A DNA stretch of 64,000 nt from Branchipolynoe longqiensis (taxonomy: Eukaryota > Annelida > Polychaeta > Phyllodocida > Polynoidae): contig CM059198.1 of NCBI GenBank assembly GCA_030323885.1, forward strand, positions 11,880,462 through 11,944,461. Direction: 5' to 3'. The notes beneath the pieces were generated by a model. The model ran no database searches. It was not told the origin of the DNA and worked only from the letters and a program-made list of their open reading frames with translations. Shown here one piece after another: positions 10,499 through 21,949 of the stretch. Numbering within the stretch: position 1 is the first letter of the stretch; every line of letters starts with the position of its first letter. A program made the position numbers and the translations under genes.

Positions 10499-10672
10499 GC
10501 CTTCTGCGTAAGGGATGAGTCTTGGACCTCGACCATGGTCTCCGAAGGTAGGTTCTCTTCGTAATATTTTATTATGGAGGGGACGACGGCAGGTCAACTG
10601 GTAGATGCGAAGCGCCAGTACCAAAATTGATGGTACGAGGCGTCCCGACGTGGCAGGACCGCCGACAGGCAG

Positions 10673-13433
10673 TTGGACGCTTCTGTGGTGAGTACACTGC
10701 ACCACGCTCATTATTCGCCTGTTGGGGATGTTTGTGAAACTTTCATTCCTAATGCAGGTGCCGGCGTCATAGAGGAGCGCCGCCAGGTGTCATTAGGTCA
10801 GGGGGGCGTAGCCACTCCCTTGCCAGCGCCGGTGGTGTCGCCTAGGATTGCTGAAGGCGTTACAGGGTCTGATAGCTATTGGACGCAGTTAGCGCAACTG
10901 AGTGCCAGTCCACCGCCTGGTATTGCACCGTTGTTTACACCGGTGGCAGTACAGGGCGGGGGGCATGACGCGTAGTTGGGTACTCGTTCGGGTAATGTCA
11001 CGGGATTGAAAAGTGTCGTGGCCTCAGATGTAATGCAAGATGTTCTCACGGTTGATAAAGATACTGTAGAGGGCATTACGGGGAGTGCTATGAAGGTGGG
11101 CTTCGCTCTCGATGCTATACGGTCTCTGTCGATCAATACTGATTCAGGGGCGCGTGTACGTGAGGGTAGCAGTTCGATCGTGTATCGTGATGATTTAGGT
11201 CTGGGCGTACGCCGGAGTCCTGTGCGAGAAGTGCCACTGGAGTATTCGCCGTGGGGGAGTTCAGCTGTCCGTTCTGTGGGGATGGGAGCTGAGCGCAGTG
11301 GTCCCCATGTTCCCTGTCGTAGGGAGATTTCCCGTCTTTGGAGACAGGGCTCGTAGCTGATGACTCGTTGACGTTTACGTTGGAGCATGATTTGGCTATG
11401 GGTCGTACGTTTTCTGGGTCGCAGTCAGAGGTAGAGCATCAGGAATCGATGCGTATTCGCCGTCTGCGAGCTTGGAAGCGGGTCCTGTTTGACCGGATGG
11501 CAAAGGAGACACGGGCGTTGGATGATTTGAGAGTCTCCAATGCTGCATCTTTCGCGCGCGATTTAGCTGATCTAAATGCGGCACGGCGCATCTCCGCAGA
11601 GGAGGTAAATTCTAACCGGATTTTAGTTGAGGAGCAGCAAGCTGCTTTTATGAGACAGACGGAGGATTTATCTATGCGTGAGGTGCTGAATGTTCAGTTG
11701 CAAGGCGAGAATCAGAGATGTGAACAGTTGCTAGCTGCCGAGAGGTCTAGCATTGATTCTGCTCTGGGGGCCCTTGCGGGTGAGCGCGCAGCTTTTCAGG
11801 CTGAGAAACTGGCGTCTCAACGCGGTTTAGGGCTTGGCGATAGTTGTGCGAGGGTAGCTGAGTCTATGTGGTTAGATAACCGCGAGACGCAGTACCCGGC
11901 GCATAGTGCGCGCCCGGTTTCTGCGGGTAGCTCGCCGCATTTGCCGGTGCCTTCTAAGGGGGGCGGTGATGGATGTGGGGGTCCTAGGGAGCCGGTGCCC
12001 TCTTCTGGGGATGTTACTTCTCGGGGGGGGGGGGGGGGGGGGTGGGGTGAGGGGGGGTTCTGTGCAACATCGACGTGGTGTTGTTCAGGATTCCGTATAC
12101 GTGGGTAATACTCATGATGAGGTACGGAGTGAGAGGATTCCTGACCCGGGGGTTTGGGCAGTGACGTGTTACCCATCGCTTCATTGCCTGGACTGCCAGT
12201 GGGTCGCCAGTACTCAGTGGAAGAGATGTGGTTGTTCTGGAATCATCCAGCAATAATGGATGTTATTCGGGAGCCTGCTTCGATTGGGGGTGGGGCCGGA
12301 TGGGAGTCGTGTAATCGGGATACGTTAGAACTTGATGAAAATGTTTTAAAGTATCCTGATGCGGGTTCTGCGCGTATTCCGACGTTGCGTCCTAAGCCAT
12401 TCACAGGTATTAAACAAGAGTGGGATACTTGGTGGCAGGATTTCACGTTAGATATGCGCTCCAACATGTGGGATGAGAGGGTAGCTCTCATTTATCTGTT
12501 ACCTCTGCTGAGGAATGGGCCGGCGCAGGACTGCGTAGACGCACCATGGGTTGACGACGATGAGGGAGTTGCTTCCTATCATCTCATATAAGTTCCGTCC
12601 AGTGGACCCCATGGCGCGCTGGTATCAGTGGAAGAAGCGCGTCCAAACTGCCCGTGATGGATCGTACCGTGCGTACCATCTGCAGCTGCAGGTTGATGGG
12701 CGGGAGGCTGCGAGAGATACTGGGATGAGTGAGCATGCTATCGAGACTAAGATAGTCAAGCGTTTTGTGTGCTCACTCCTTGATCCTGGGGAGGAGCGTG
12801 CCGCCTATGACCTTTGGCGGCCGGGTAAATCATCTCTGGAGGAGATGTTTGAGGTAGTCGACGATTACTGCGCCAAGGCAGTGCGTGCTGGGCAGTCGAC
12901 TCCGGTGGAGGCTATTCGGCTGTCAGATGGGTCGGATAGTGAGTTCGAGGTAGAGGTGGCTGCGTATACCGCGCCACGGGATCCTCGGCGTAGTGGTGGC
13001 GGTAGTTACTCTCAGGTGAGTTCTGGGGGGAGCTATCGTGGTGGTAATACCTTCCGCGGTTCGTCAAGCGGTGGCTATCGTGGGGATGCCAATTTCCGTG
13101 CGGGCTCAGGGGTGGGGGGTTATCAGTCGCCGCCTATCACTAAGGCGCTGGTCCAAGGTTGGGTGCGTGATGTGATAGGGGAGCAGAAATCTGCTGCGTA
13201 GGTAGTGACGGGTGAACCTGGTTCATCGGGGTTATCTGCGTGATCACGAGTGTGGTCGTTGTTTTGCTTTTGGTCATTGGCCTATACAATGTACTGGGGT
13301 GAAGCGTATTCTCGAGGAGGCTGTGATAGCCGGTGATCGCGAGGGTAGGGACAACTCAGGTGTTGATCGGGCTAGGTTGGCGCGTCACCGTAAAGACAGG
13401 GACGCAAAGGCTAAGCCTCATTTAAACGCCTAG
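10673..13433 (+). pseudogene. Gypsy gag region, broken frames
   Basis: Open pieces lie at 10673-10975, 10976-11356, 11338-12108, 12154-12591, 12551-13201 and 13212-13433. The 11338-12108 piece is a coiled-coil-like stretch (ETRALDDLRVSNAASFARDL). 12154-13201 holds the retrotransposon gag core (PKPFTGIKQEWDTWWQDFTL, then FVCSLLDPGEERAAYDLWRP in a shifted frame). A Gly-rich tail and a CX2CX4HX4C zinc knuckle (CGRCFAFGHWPIQC) follow. A run of about 20 G at 12019 breaks the frame. Gag forms the particle shell; this copy cannot make it. Confidence 0.8.
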
Positions 13434-13435
13434 GG

Positions 13436-14352
13436 TTGGACCGTTTGGGCTTAGGCTCAACCCAATTGGCAAGCCCGGATACCGCAAAAACGGATGCGGT
13501 GTTAACTGTCAAGGAAGCCGGTGTGCAGTCTGATGCTAGCGCGGGACCGCCGGTGATCGCCCCTGGTGATTCTATCCCAGTGGAGTCGGTATTGTGGGAT
13601 GGCATGGAGCAGATAGCGCGTTGCGTTTCTGCTTTGGCTCCCGCACCTTTGGACGACTGTATGCAGTTTATAGTACAGCGTCAGGGTTGCGACCTGTCTC
13701 ACCCTTGTGGTAAGCGCCTGTTCATGGATTCCACTTTCTGGTCTTTGGACGGAAAACGGTGGTATGTGAGAGTGTGCGTTAGAGGGACTATCGGGTATTT
13801 TTTAGTAGACAGTGGGGCTGCGGTCACATGTGTTGGACGGAAATTCTTCGATAAGTTGGACGGTGATAAGGTCTTTTTCGATAATAGCGTGAAGCCTGTT
13901 ACTGTCACCGGTGCGCCACTCAAGCAGTACGGACAAGCCATACTATCTCTGTAGGGGTCGACGGTGATCACCACAGCCTATTTGAACCATTGGTCTCAGA
14001 ATTGCATGAGCTGGGATTGGTAGGTCAGAATATGCTAGTGTGGAGTCCTCTTGACTCAGTTGTGCCTTTGTTTAATCCGAATCGGTATGCGGTTAGGTTA
14101 CAAAAGGGTACGACTATCGGGTTGTTAAGTGAAGCTACTGACTTTGGTAATGTTCATTGTGAATACGCTAAGGCGGGGTTAAATAAACAATCCGGTGTGA
14201 ACATTGCTCGCGGCAACGGGGTCACTGAGTCAGCTGTTGCCGCAGTTGACCCAGTGGACGGGGTTGGCGCGGGGCGGTGTTGTGCGGTCAGCTGTTCGCA
14301 GTTACATGGTAATTGGGGCAGTGGTTGGCCTGAACTGTGTGTCGCGCGATAG
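13436..14352 (+). pseudogene. Gypsy aspartic protease region
   Basis: GYFLVDSGAAVTCVGRKFF (near 13790-13850) carries the DSGA catalytic motif of retropepsins. The frame stops at 13952 and resumes at 13990 with the flap/linker region (NPNRYAVRLQKGTTIGLLSE), as in many Gypsy polyproteins. Confidence 0.8.
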
Positions 14353-14404
14353 GCGCAGTTGGATTGCCCCTCTAGTGTTGTGAGTAGTAGAGGGGAAGTG
14401 GGCG

Positions 14405-15950
14405 TTGCTGCGTTGGGGGGGGGTAGCCGGTGCGGTTACCTTTGGTACTATGGAAGAGTACGTGGCGCCTTCTGTGGTATCTGGGGCCCTCGATGGCAGC
14501 TTGCCGGCCCATCTTATACCTTTGGCTATGGGGTGTGAGGTGGTTGATGAGTCTGATCGCTCTCAGGTTGTGGAATTTCTGGGTAGGAATATTCAGGTTT
14601 TCGCGGTGCCTGGTGAGACATTAGGCTGGACTGAGGTGGTGAAGCATGGCATAGATGTCAGTGAGTCTGCTGCTTTTAGGATTCCCTATCGGCAGTTCGT
14701 GCATTCTAAAAAAGAAGCACTTGAGGCGGAGCTGCATAAGCTCTTAGATAGTGGAGTGATTAGGAGTAGTGATTCACCGTGGAGTTCACCTGTCCATTTA
14801 GTCAAGAAGAAAGATGGTTCGATCCGTTTTTACATTGACTATAAAAAACTCAATACTGTGACGCGGAAGAATGCTTACCCGTTACCGTGCATAGATGAGT
14901 CGCTTGAAAGTTTGGGGGGGGGAATGAGTGGTTTTGCACTCTGGATCTGCACTCTGGTTATCATCAGGTGGCGATGGATCCGGATGATATTGCTAAGACT
15001 GCTTTTAGTACTCACCTAGGCTTGTTCGAGTGGAACGTGATGCCGTTTGGATTGTGTAATGCTCCAGCCAAGTTCGAAAAGATGATGACGGATATGCTGG
15101 CTGGTCTTCAGTGGAAGATCTGCCTGGTGTATTTGGATGATATCATTGTCTTTGGTCGGACACTAACCGAATGTCAGGATCGGCTTCAAGCAGTGTTTGA
15201 TCGCTTGCGTTCCTATGGGCTGAGACTCAAGGCTTCAAAGTGTAGGCTTTTTAAGCGTGAGACGCAGTACCTGGGGCGCGTTGTTTCTGCGAAGGGGATT
15301 AAGGCAGACCCGGAAAAGCTCTCTGCAATTGCGGGGCGGCCCAGGCCTGATGATATGAAGGAAGTGAGATCAGTCCTTGGGTTTGTGTCATATTACCGCG
15401 ATTTCATTGCTGATTTTGCGCGGTTGGCTGTTCCTCTGCAGGACTTGGTCGTTACCGCGAGGAAAATAAAATTTGTGTGAGGCGACGCTCAGGAAGCGGC
15501 ATTTCTGGGCTTGAAACGTGCCTTTACTCAGACCCCAGTGCTGCGATATCCGCGGGCTGTGGGGCAGTTCATTCTGGACACTGATGCGTCGGGGTTTGCA
15601 ATCTCGGGCGTGTTGAGTCAGGTTCAGGATGGGGTAGAGGTCCGGTTGTCTTTTGCAAGTAATAAACTTAATAAGGCGCAGCGGAATTATTGCACGATGA
15701 AGCGGGAGTTGATGGCTATCGTCGTGTATAGCAAGAAGTGGAAACATTTCTTGGTAGGGTAGGATTTTATTATCCGGACAGATCATCATTCTCTTTGCTG
15801 GTTATTGAATTTCAAGGAGGCGGAGGGGATGATGGGGCGTTGGTTGGACACTTTATCTGAATATGGTGTGACGAATGAGCATATTGTGTACAGAAAGGGA
15901 GTGGAGCATATCAACGCATATAGTCTGAGTAGAATCCCGGTTCGTAAGTG
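14405..15950 (+). pseudogene. Gypsy reverse transcriptase and RNase H
   Basis: 14405-15019 holds the RT N-terminus (EAELHKLLDSGVIRSSDSPW, FYIDYKKLNTVTRKNAYPLP). A frameshift near 14925, in a G8 run, moves the frame to 14968-15480, with LGLFEWNVMPFGLCNAPAKF and catalytic CLVYLDDIIVFG. RNase H begins near 15555 (LDTDASGFAISGVLSQ) and a TAG at 15760-15762 interrupts it before RTDHHSLCWLL. At least three lesions; inactive. Confidence 0.9.
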
Positions 15951-15958
15951 CGGCCAGG

Positions 15959-16390
15959 GTGATTGCAGACTGTGGCGCGCATAACTGTGTGCTCGCAGCA
16001 ATCTTTTCGATGGGTCTGGCGGACGTAGATGATGATGGACTTTGGACGTTATCAGAGGTTTTCCTGGCGCAGCGCCAAGATCCCTCCATACTGCGTGTGA
16101 TCGGGTGGTTGGAGGAAGGCCGCTCCAAGCCTTTGCGTGACGAGCTGGCAGTGGAGAATGCAGAGACTCGTAAGATTATAAATCAATGGGATCTGCTGGA
16201 ACTGCGTGAGGGGGTGCTCTGCAGGGGGAAGGTAGTGGGTGAAGACCTACGCAGTCGCCTGCAGATCGTCGTGCCATTTGCATTGCGCGATGATGTGTTG
16301 TTGTTTTGTCATGGGCATTCTACAGCTACGCACTTTGGGCGTGTTCGCTCCACCAAACGTTTGGCTTGGCGGCCCGGTATTGTGCACTAG
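15959..16390 (+). pseudogene. Gypsy integrase N-terminal fragment
   Basis: Open frame ending in FCHGHSTATHFGRVRSTKRL, the remains of an H2C2-type integrase zinc domain (HGH...HFG.., but the cysteine pair is lost). The DDE core that should follow is absent; a different sequence starts at about 16390. Confidence 0.65.
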
Positions 16391-16420
16391 CTGGCGGGCG
16401 GGCAGAAGGATTGGCCAGAG

Positions 16421-17285
16421 TTGCCAGTCGCAGCCGCGGCTAGAGTGGAGAAAGGCGGTAAAGGGCGTCGTCGTAAACTCCGGAAGCTGGCAGCGGTGCA
16501 GCCACCCGACACGCTGAGTGCGGTGGTGGCACGCGGTCCGGCTCAGGCGGCGACAACCCAGGTAGCATCGGTTTCTCAGCCGGTGTCGCTGGGTCAGGTT
16601 CCGCAGCCTCGTGTGACGGCCGCTGCGGGATCTGCCTCCCAGCTGGCGGTGACAGCGTCATCGAGTCAGGTGATGGAGCCGGTAGGGACTGGTGCGGTGG
16701 TTGCCTGTCCTGCTGCGAGTCCGGTGGTTGCCCTTCCGGTGGTGAAGATCGCCCCGGTAGCCGACCATGGTATTGTACTCGCGCTGGACGGCATAACGCA
16801 GCGCCTCTGCGAGGCCAATCGTTTGGACGTGACGTCGAGGATTACTGAGTCGGTCAACGGCCTGGTTTAAAGCCTTCATAGAGGGCTTTGACGTGGTTGT
16901 GGCGCAGACTGAGGACACTCTGGTACGCCAGGCTGAGGGTAGGCACGGTGCAGACTTTGACTGTGTTGTGGAGGACAAGAAGATTGTCGAAGGCAAGTTA
17001 GAGGCATCGCGCGAGCAGAGGGCTCAGCAGGCTGAGGTCATAAATGACATAGATATGACCTTCCATGCCTCTTTCCGCCGAGACTTCAGGAGCTGGGATG
17101 GATCACTAAGATCCTTAGATCTATCCGGCTTCAGCATCGAGGATCTGCTGCATGGGCTGCCGGCTAGCTTGGTGTCTGCTGCTGCTATGGCGCATCAGAC
17201 CCTGCTCAGTCGGGCGGCTAGTGCCCCACTTGATGTGGACAACGACGTTCAGATGACAAGTGGCGGGAAGGTGAGCGATGACTAG
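16421..17285 (+). pseudogene. Unassigned ORFs after the integrase remnant
   Basis: Two frames, 16421-16870 and 16893-17285. The first begins basic (EKGGKGRRRKLRKL) and becomes Ala/Val/Pro-rich. The second is acidic with a helical part (KKIVEGKLEASREQRAQQAE) and SIEDLLHGLPASLVSAAAM. I recognise no family. They could be an extra 3' ORF of this Gypsy family or gag-like material captured when the integrase core was lost. Confidence 0.4.
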
Positions 17286-17540
17286 CTGCTCACACAGTTG
17301 GGCATTGCTCTCTCCTGCTCGAGGGATTTTGGACGTCTTGTCGAAAAATTCAGATGACAGGTGATGGGGTGGTGAACGATGGCTGACTGGTAACGCGGTT
17401 AGCTGTTGCTCTCTCTCGTCCGAGGGATTCTGGATTGAACGTGACAATCAGATGACAGGTGGCAGTTAAGGTTAGCACTGACTGACTGCTCGCGCAGGTA
17501 GTCGGTGCTTGCCCTGTCCGAGGGATTTTGGGTGTCACGC
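17245..17540 (+). repeat. Three degenerate roughly 100-bp tandem repeats
   Basis: Each unit contains cagatgacaggtgg (or a variant), then a gactgctc...ttgctct block, then cgagggatt(t/c)tgg. Units start near 17250, 17349 and 17450. They lie just before the Ngaro insertion, in the 3' non-coding part of the Gypsy element. Confidence 0.75.
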
Positions 17541-17705
17541 AGGGGTATTATAAAGACCAGCACCCCTGGGCGGGATTTATTTATTAATTTTTTTTTATTA
17601 AAAGAAATATATAATTTATTATTATTATTGTTTTTTAAATATTATTTCATCTCTTTGAAGGAGATGGATCCCACCTTGTATATATGTATGTTTATAAATA
17701 TGATA

Positions 17706-17917
17706 TATAGGGCGTATAAAGAATTATGCAAATATAGGTAGGCGTAAAATACATTATGCTTTTCTTCGAATGTTAACCAGGGTTATTACAAAATGGTCTA
17801 TTGATTTCGGCACTACACTTTTGCTGCGAGCCTCCCCCGGCGGTGAATCGGTCCTGCGCCGGCCTATAAATACACCGTCGGCGCGCCGGCCTCGCCCCAC
17901 TCGCTTGTTTTTTGCTT
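17706..17917 (+). repeat. A1 repeat of the Ngaro-type element
   Basis: 212 bp starting TATAGGGCGTATAAAGAATT. It is matched by A2 at 22958-23169 with only a handful of differences (for example ccgtcgg versus ccatcgg), which suggests recent insertion. Confidence 0.95.
17865..17872 (+). promoter_or_regulatory. TATA box in the A1 repeat
   Basis: TATAAATA in GC-rich surroundings, about 45 bp before the end of A1. It is likely the Pol II promoter of the Ngaro-type element. The same box is in A2 at about 23117-23124. Confidence 0.55.
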
Positions 17918-18165
17918 GCTGCTAGCTGCGTGCTGCTAGATCGTTCTGCCGCTGCCTTGGCCTGCTGCCGTGCCTTCAAGCTTTGGAAGCTTTGGAAGCA
18001 TATGGAAGCTTGGACATTAGCTTGAACCGACGTTGGGAGTCACTGCGGATTAACAAGGTCTCTTCCTTCAACCGACTAAGCTAAGTAAATACAAGAATTC
18101 TATAGGTGGTGACACTACAATATATATATATATATGTGCAGTTTCTACTTTTGTTTTTGCTGTTG

Positions 18166-18248
18166 ACTCCACCTGCTGTCACTACGGATGTCGGTCACTA
18201 CTTGCTGTCACTACGGATGTCAGTCACTACTTGCTGTCACAACTGACT
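18166..18248 (+). repeat. Short minisatellite in the Ngaro leader
   Basis: About two and a half copies of a 29-bp unit built on ttgctgtcactacggatgtc. Confidence 0.8.
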
Positions 18249-18284
18249 GTTTGGCCGTCACTACTCAGTTCATGGTATGTTGAT

Positions 18285-19310
18285 ATGCCTTTCTGTTTAA
18301 ATGGTGGAGTGACACATAGTGTGGAGGAGGCAGAGAAGTGTGTGCGTTGTACAAAGGAGAAGGAGGGGAGGGGCCAAGGCCGGACGACCAGGTGGACGAC
18401 GGCACTAAAAATGGTGAGTAAGGCAGTAAAGCAGGAAGAGGCAGTGGAGGTGGCGGCTGGAATTGCAGTAATTGATTTGGAGGTCCGTGAGCAGGAGATA
18501 TTAAAAGATATTGAGAGAATGGAGCAAAGGAAGCAGGTGAGGCGGTTGGAGGAGAAGCATGAGAGACTTCAAAGGGAGGAGGAGAGTGAAGAGCGGGCTC
18601 ATGAGGCGGCAGTCATTCGGGGAGAAGCAGTGGAGCGGCAGCAGGTACCGGACGAGGTGGTACCGGTGCAGGCGGCAGCCATGTTGGATAAGGAAGAGAA
18701 TGGCGGCCATTCGTCATATGGCCGCTCACGTCACCGGTCACGTGGTAGGCGGTGCCACCGCCATGCGAGTTCTAGCTCGCGGAGTGGTAGCTCTTCTAGA
18801 AGAAGGAAGGGTAAGTGGGCGCTACGCAAATTTACTTATGGCCAGAAGAAGGTGCGTAATCTTAATCCTCATGAACTTATCCATGCAACAGCTAAATGGG
18901 CTTTGAATATTGAGGGAATGACCTTAGCTGACCACCGCACGCTGTTGGAACATATCGGCTTCATTAGTCTGCGTGCAATGACCCATGACTTTGCGGATGC
19001 CGCTCACATTGAATATGATAGTGCGATACGGAAGTTTGCTGAAACAACAGGTTTTGCTGCGTTTGGTAAGGCGAACACTGGAACGAGTGTTTCATACTAT
19101 GGACCATCAAGTATGAAATTTAAGTGTCCTCAACGGAGTGAGTATAGTGGAAAGCGTACCAATGCGGCAAAACTGGTGAATGATAGGAAGGTGTGTTTCC
19201 GTTGGAATAGTGAAGCTGGTTGTTTCAAGTCGGAGGAGGACTGCATGTTTGGACATTTTTGTTCAAAGTGTGGGTCGAAGGGTCATTGTCGTCAAAAGTG
19301 TAAGGACTGA
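18285..19310 (+). CDS. Ngaro-type element gag-like protein
   Basis: 341 residues from ATG 18285 (an in-frame ATG at 18231 is possible). Order: short N-terminus, a charged coiled coil (IERMEQRKQVRRLEEKHERL), an Arg/Ser-rich stretch (HRSRGRRCHRHASSSSRSG), a globular part (WALNIEGMTLADHRTLLEHI), then a Cys/His C-terminus (CFRWNSEAGCFKSEEDCMFG, then FCSKCGSKGHCRQKC) of the zinc-knuckle kind found in Ngaro/DIRS ORF1. The frame is uninterrupted. It probably packages the RNA. Confidence 0.75.
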   Translation: MPFCLNGGVTHSVEEAEKCVRCTKEKEGRGQGRTTRWTTALKMVSKAVKQEEAVEVAAGIAVIDLEVREQEILKDIERMEQRKQVRRLEEKHERLQREEESEERAHEAAVIRGEAVERQQVPDEVVPVQAAAMLDKEENGGHSSYGRSRHRSRGRRCHRHASSSSRSGSSSRRRKGKWALRKFTYGQKKVRNLNPHELIHATAKWALNIEGMTLADHRTLLEHIGFISLRAMTHDFADAAHIEYDSAIRKFAETTGFAAFGKANTGTSVSYYGPSSMKFKCPQRSEYSGKRTNAAKLVNDRKVCFRWNSEAGCFKSEEDCMFGHFCSKCGSKGHCRQKCKD

Positions 19311-19370
19311 CCAAGGAATAATCAACGAATAGTTAGTAAGCCCCCAGGAATTAGCTCGCGGTGTCAGCAA

Positions 19371-21949
19371 GTGTTATTGGATTGTCCAAGTTCGGAGGGC
19401 GCACGCGTGTGTGTGGCCGATACAGTTGATGGGCTGAGTGGCTGTGGGGAGACCTGTGATAATGACGACGAGACATTACTGGAAGTGTCTTTGGCCAGGA
19501 ATGTGAAGCAACATCGTGTTACGTCAGAGGGTCGAGTGGGATTACCCGGCCAATTATCCGACATGGGCCGGTCGAGTGAATTGGTTGATGATTGTGCATC
19601 GCCGGATGTGGACATCTTGGATGTTGAGTTGATGTGTTGTAGTATGACTCAAAAGGACAGTAGTTGTGACATGAGCGACGGACTGACTAAGCCTGCTGAA
19701 CATTTTTTAACTGATACTGGGGGTCTGCACAGTGGGGTTAATCTTGAAGTTTTGGCAGATGATATATTGGTTGTTTCAGATCTGTTGGGTGGTGGTGTTT
19801 GGGAGGTGACCCTGTATGAATATATTGATGGACCGTTTTGTACTTTCCATGTTACAATTAATTGTGTTAATGGGGTTTGTGATTGTTGTCACTATATAGG
19901 TGGCAGACTGTCTCAGTTGAAACCTTGCAGGTTCTTTTCAGAACTTTTTCTGCGAGGTGATGTGGATCCTGAATGGCACTTCATATTAAAAGGAGTGGTG
20001 TTCGGGTTTACTGTGATAAATGCTGATTGTCGCTTAGTTTATGAACCTGTCGGGAATCGTAATAAGTCGAGTCGAGACAGGCGCATTATTAATAGTAAAT
20101 TAGTGAAGGAAGTTGAGGCAGGAATAATTTCGAAGGTGGAGGATCGACCTAGTTGCATTCATGACGTATTCGTGGTCCCTAAGGAGGGGGGTGATGGAGG
20201 CAGGTGTGTTGTAGATTGTAGTCAGCCGGATGGTAGTTCTGTAAATAACATGACTGATAATTGGTGTGTTAAATTTAGTTACAACACAGTCGACACGGTA
20301 GTTGATTTAATGAACGAAGGAGACTATTTGGCAGTAGTGGACATAAAGGACGCATACAGAGCGGTGTCCATTCATCCCCGAGATAGACTAAGGCAAGGTA
20401 TTAAATGGCGCTTTGAGAGCGATAGGGATTATACGTTTATGGAAGATAACCGTTTGTGTATGGGGTTGTCATCGAGTCCTTATGTGTTTTCGAAAATCTC
20501 GAATTTTGTAGTTAGATGTGCTTTGCGAGAGGGGGTGGAGAGGGTCGTTAACTACTTAGATGATTTCTGTGTGATAGCGTCCACTGCGGAGGAAGCGGCA
20601 CGGGATCAGTTGAAACTTGTGAGACCATTGAGAAGATTGTTTTTTTTTATTAGTTTTCCTAAATTAATAATGCCGACGACAGAGATCAGATTCCTTGGAA
20701 TCATTATTGACACAGTAAAGCTGGAGAGGATAAGATAGTCAAGTTAGTTAAGATACTTGAGACTTTTGTGGGTCGTAGACGGGCTACGAGACGGGAACTG
20801 GAGCATTTGGGAGGGCTCCTGGCGCATTGTGCAAAGGTAGTGAGGGGTGGGAGGACCTTTACTCGTCGCATCTATGATGCGATCGGTACATTGAAGCATC
20901 CCTTCTATAAGGTTAGACTTGGATCTGGACTTAGGGAAGATGTTCAGTGGTGGCTAGCATTTGTGCGGAGGTTTAATGGTACGGCAGCGATTTTGGGGAA
21001 GTTTGCTGTGGTTAATCCTGTGTATACGGATGCTTCGACTTGGGGTTTTGGAGCATTGCAGGGACGGGACTGGATTGTAGGGACATTTGAGAAGCGAGAC
21101 AATTTTGTTTGTTTGTTGTTGTTTTACGTCCTAGCAACATCTACGGTCATATCAGGACGGGTACCGACTTGTGACAGTGTGCACTCATGGCGACTTTATA
21201 GTGCTGTCCCACTGGGAAACCAGGCCGCCAGCACCATGACTTGGTATCCCACTCAGTCACATTATCCTGACACTGAGCCCACCAGTCCTTGCCCTATCCT
21301 AATAATGCTGAGCGCCTGGCTAGGAAGCGACAAGTATCAATTTTAAAGTCATTGGTTTGACTCAACCGGGACTCGAACCCACGACCCCACGATCTACCAG
21401 TACGGGAGACAGACGCTCTAACTCATTCGGCCATCCCGTCTGGTTGAGAAGCGAGACAAAGTTGGCTTGCAATTGGCCGTCGGACACCACTGGGTCTCAT
21501 CGGAAGCGAAGTCGTGCGATGCGCACATAAATATAAAGGAGATGTATGGTGTGTATGCGGCAGCAGTGCACTGGGCGGAGTGGTGGAGGGATAAAGCAAT
21601 ATTAGTAGTAACAGATAATGCTACGGTTCAGGCTGCCTTAGGCACGGGGAAGTCTAGGTCGAAGGGGGTGATGTTCTATGTTTGGCGCCTTTTTTGGCTG
21701 TCAGTTCAATACAATTTCACGGTGTCATCAACCCATATTGCTAGTGCGGACAATGTTATTTGTGATGCATTGAGTCGACTAAATGAGGAGGGTTCCCTAA
21801 AAAGGCTTCGTACTGCGGATGGCGCATCGAGTATGTGCTGTAGTAAGTTTTTTGATAGTGCTTCCGTTTGTTTCAGGACTGGCGGTTTTGAGGAGAGAAC
21901 AGAGGGTCTACCAGCAACAGTTCTACGCTCCAAACTCAGTATTGACTAG
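19371..21949 (+). pseudogene. Ngaro-type reverse transcriptase and RNase H, broken by frameshift and SINE
   Basis: 19371-20738 contains the RT: AVVDIKDAYRAVSIHP (first Asp) and VVNYLDDFCVIAS (YLDD, residues 395-398). The frame is lost near 20735 and resumes at 20768 (RRRATRRELEHLGGLLAHCA). RNase H begins at VYTDASTWGFGALQGRDW, is split by the SINE 21103-21443, and continues at 21467 with INIKEMYG (Glu), VVTDNATVQAAL (Asp) and SADNVICDALSRL (Asp). Without the SINE and one indel, the domain order is complete. Confidence 0.88.
21103..21443 (-). mobile_element. tRNA-derived SINE (family A) inserted in the Ngaro RNase H
   Basis: 341 bp flanked by the 16-bp duplication ttgagaagcgagacaa (21087-21102, 21444-21459). 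On the minus strand it starts with a tRNA-like head (A box tggccgaatgagttaga, B box gggttcgagtcc), then a body, then the conserved stretch ending gttgctaggacgtaaaacaa and a CAAACAAA-type tail. Confidence 0.93.
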
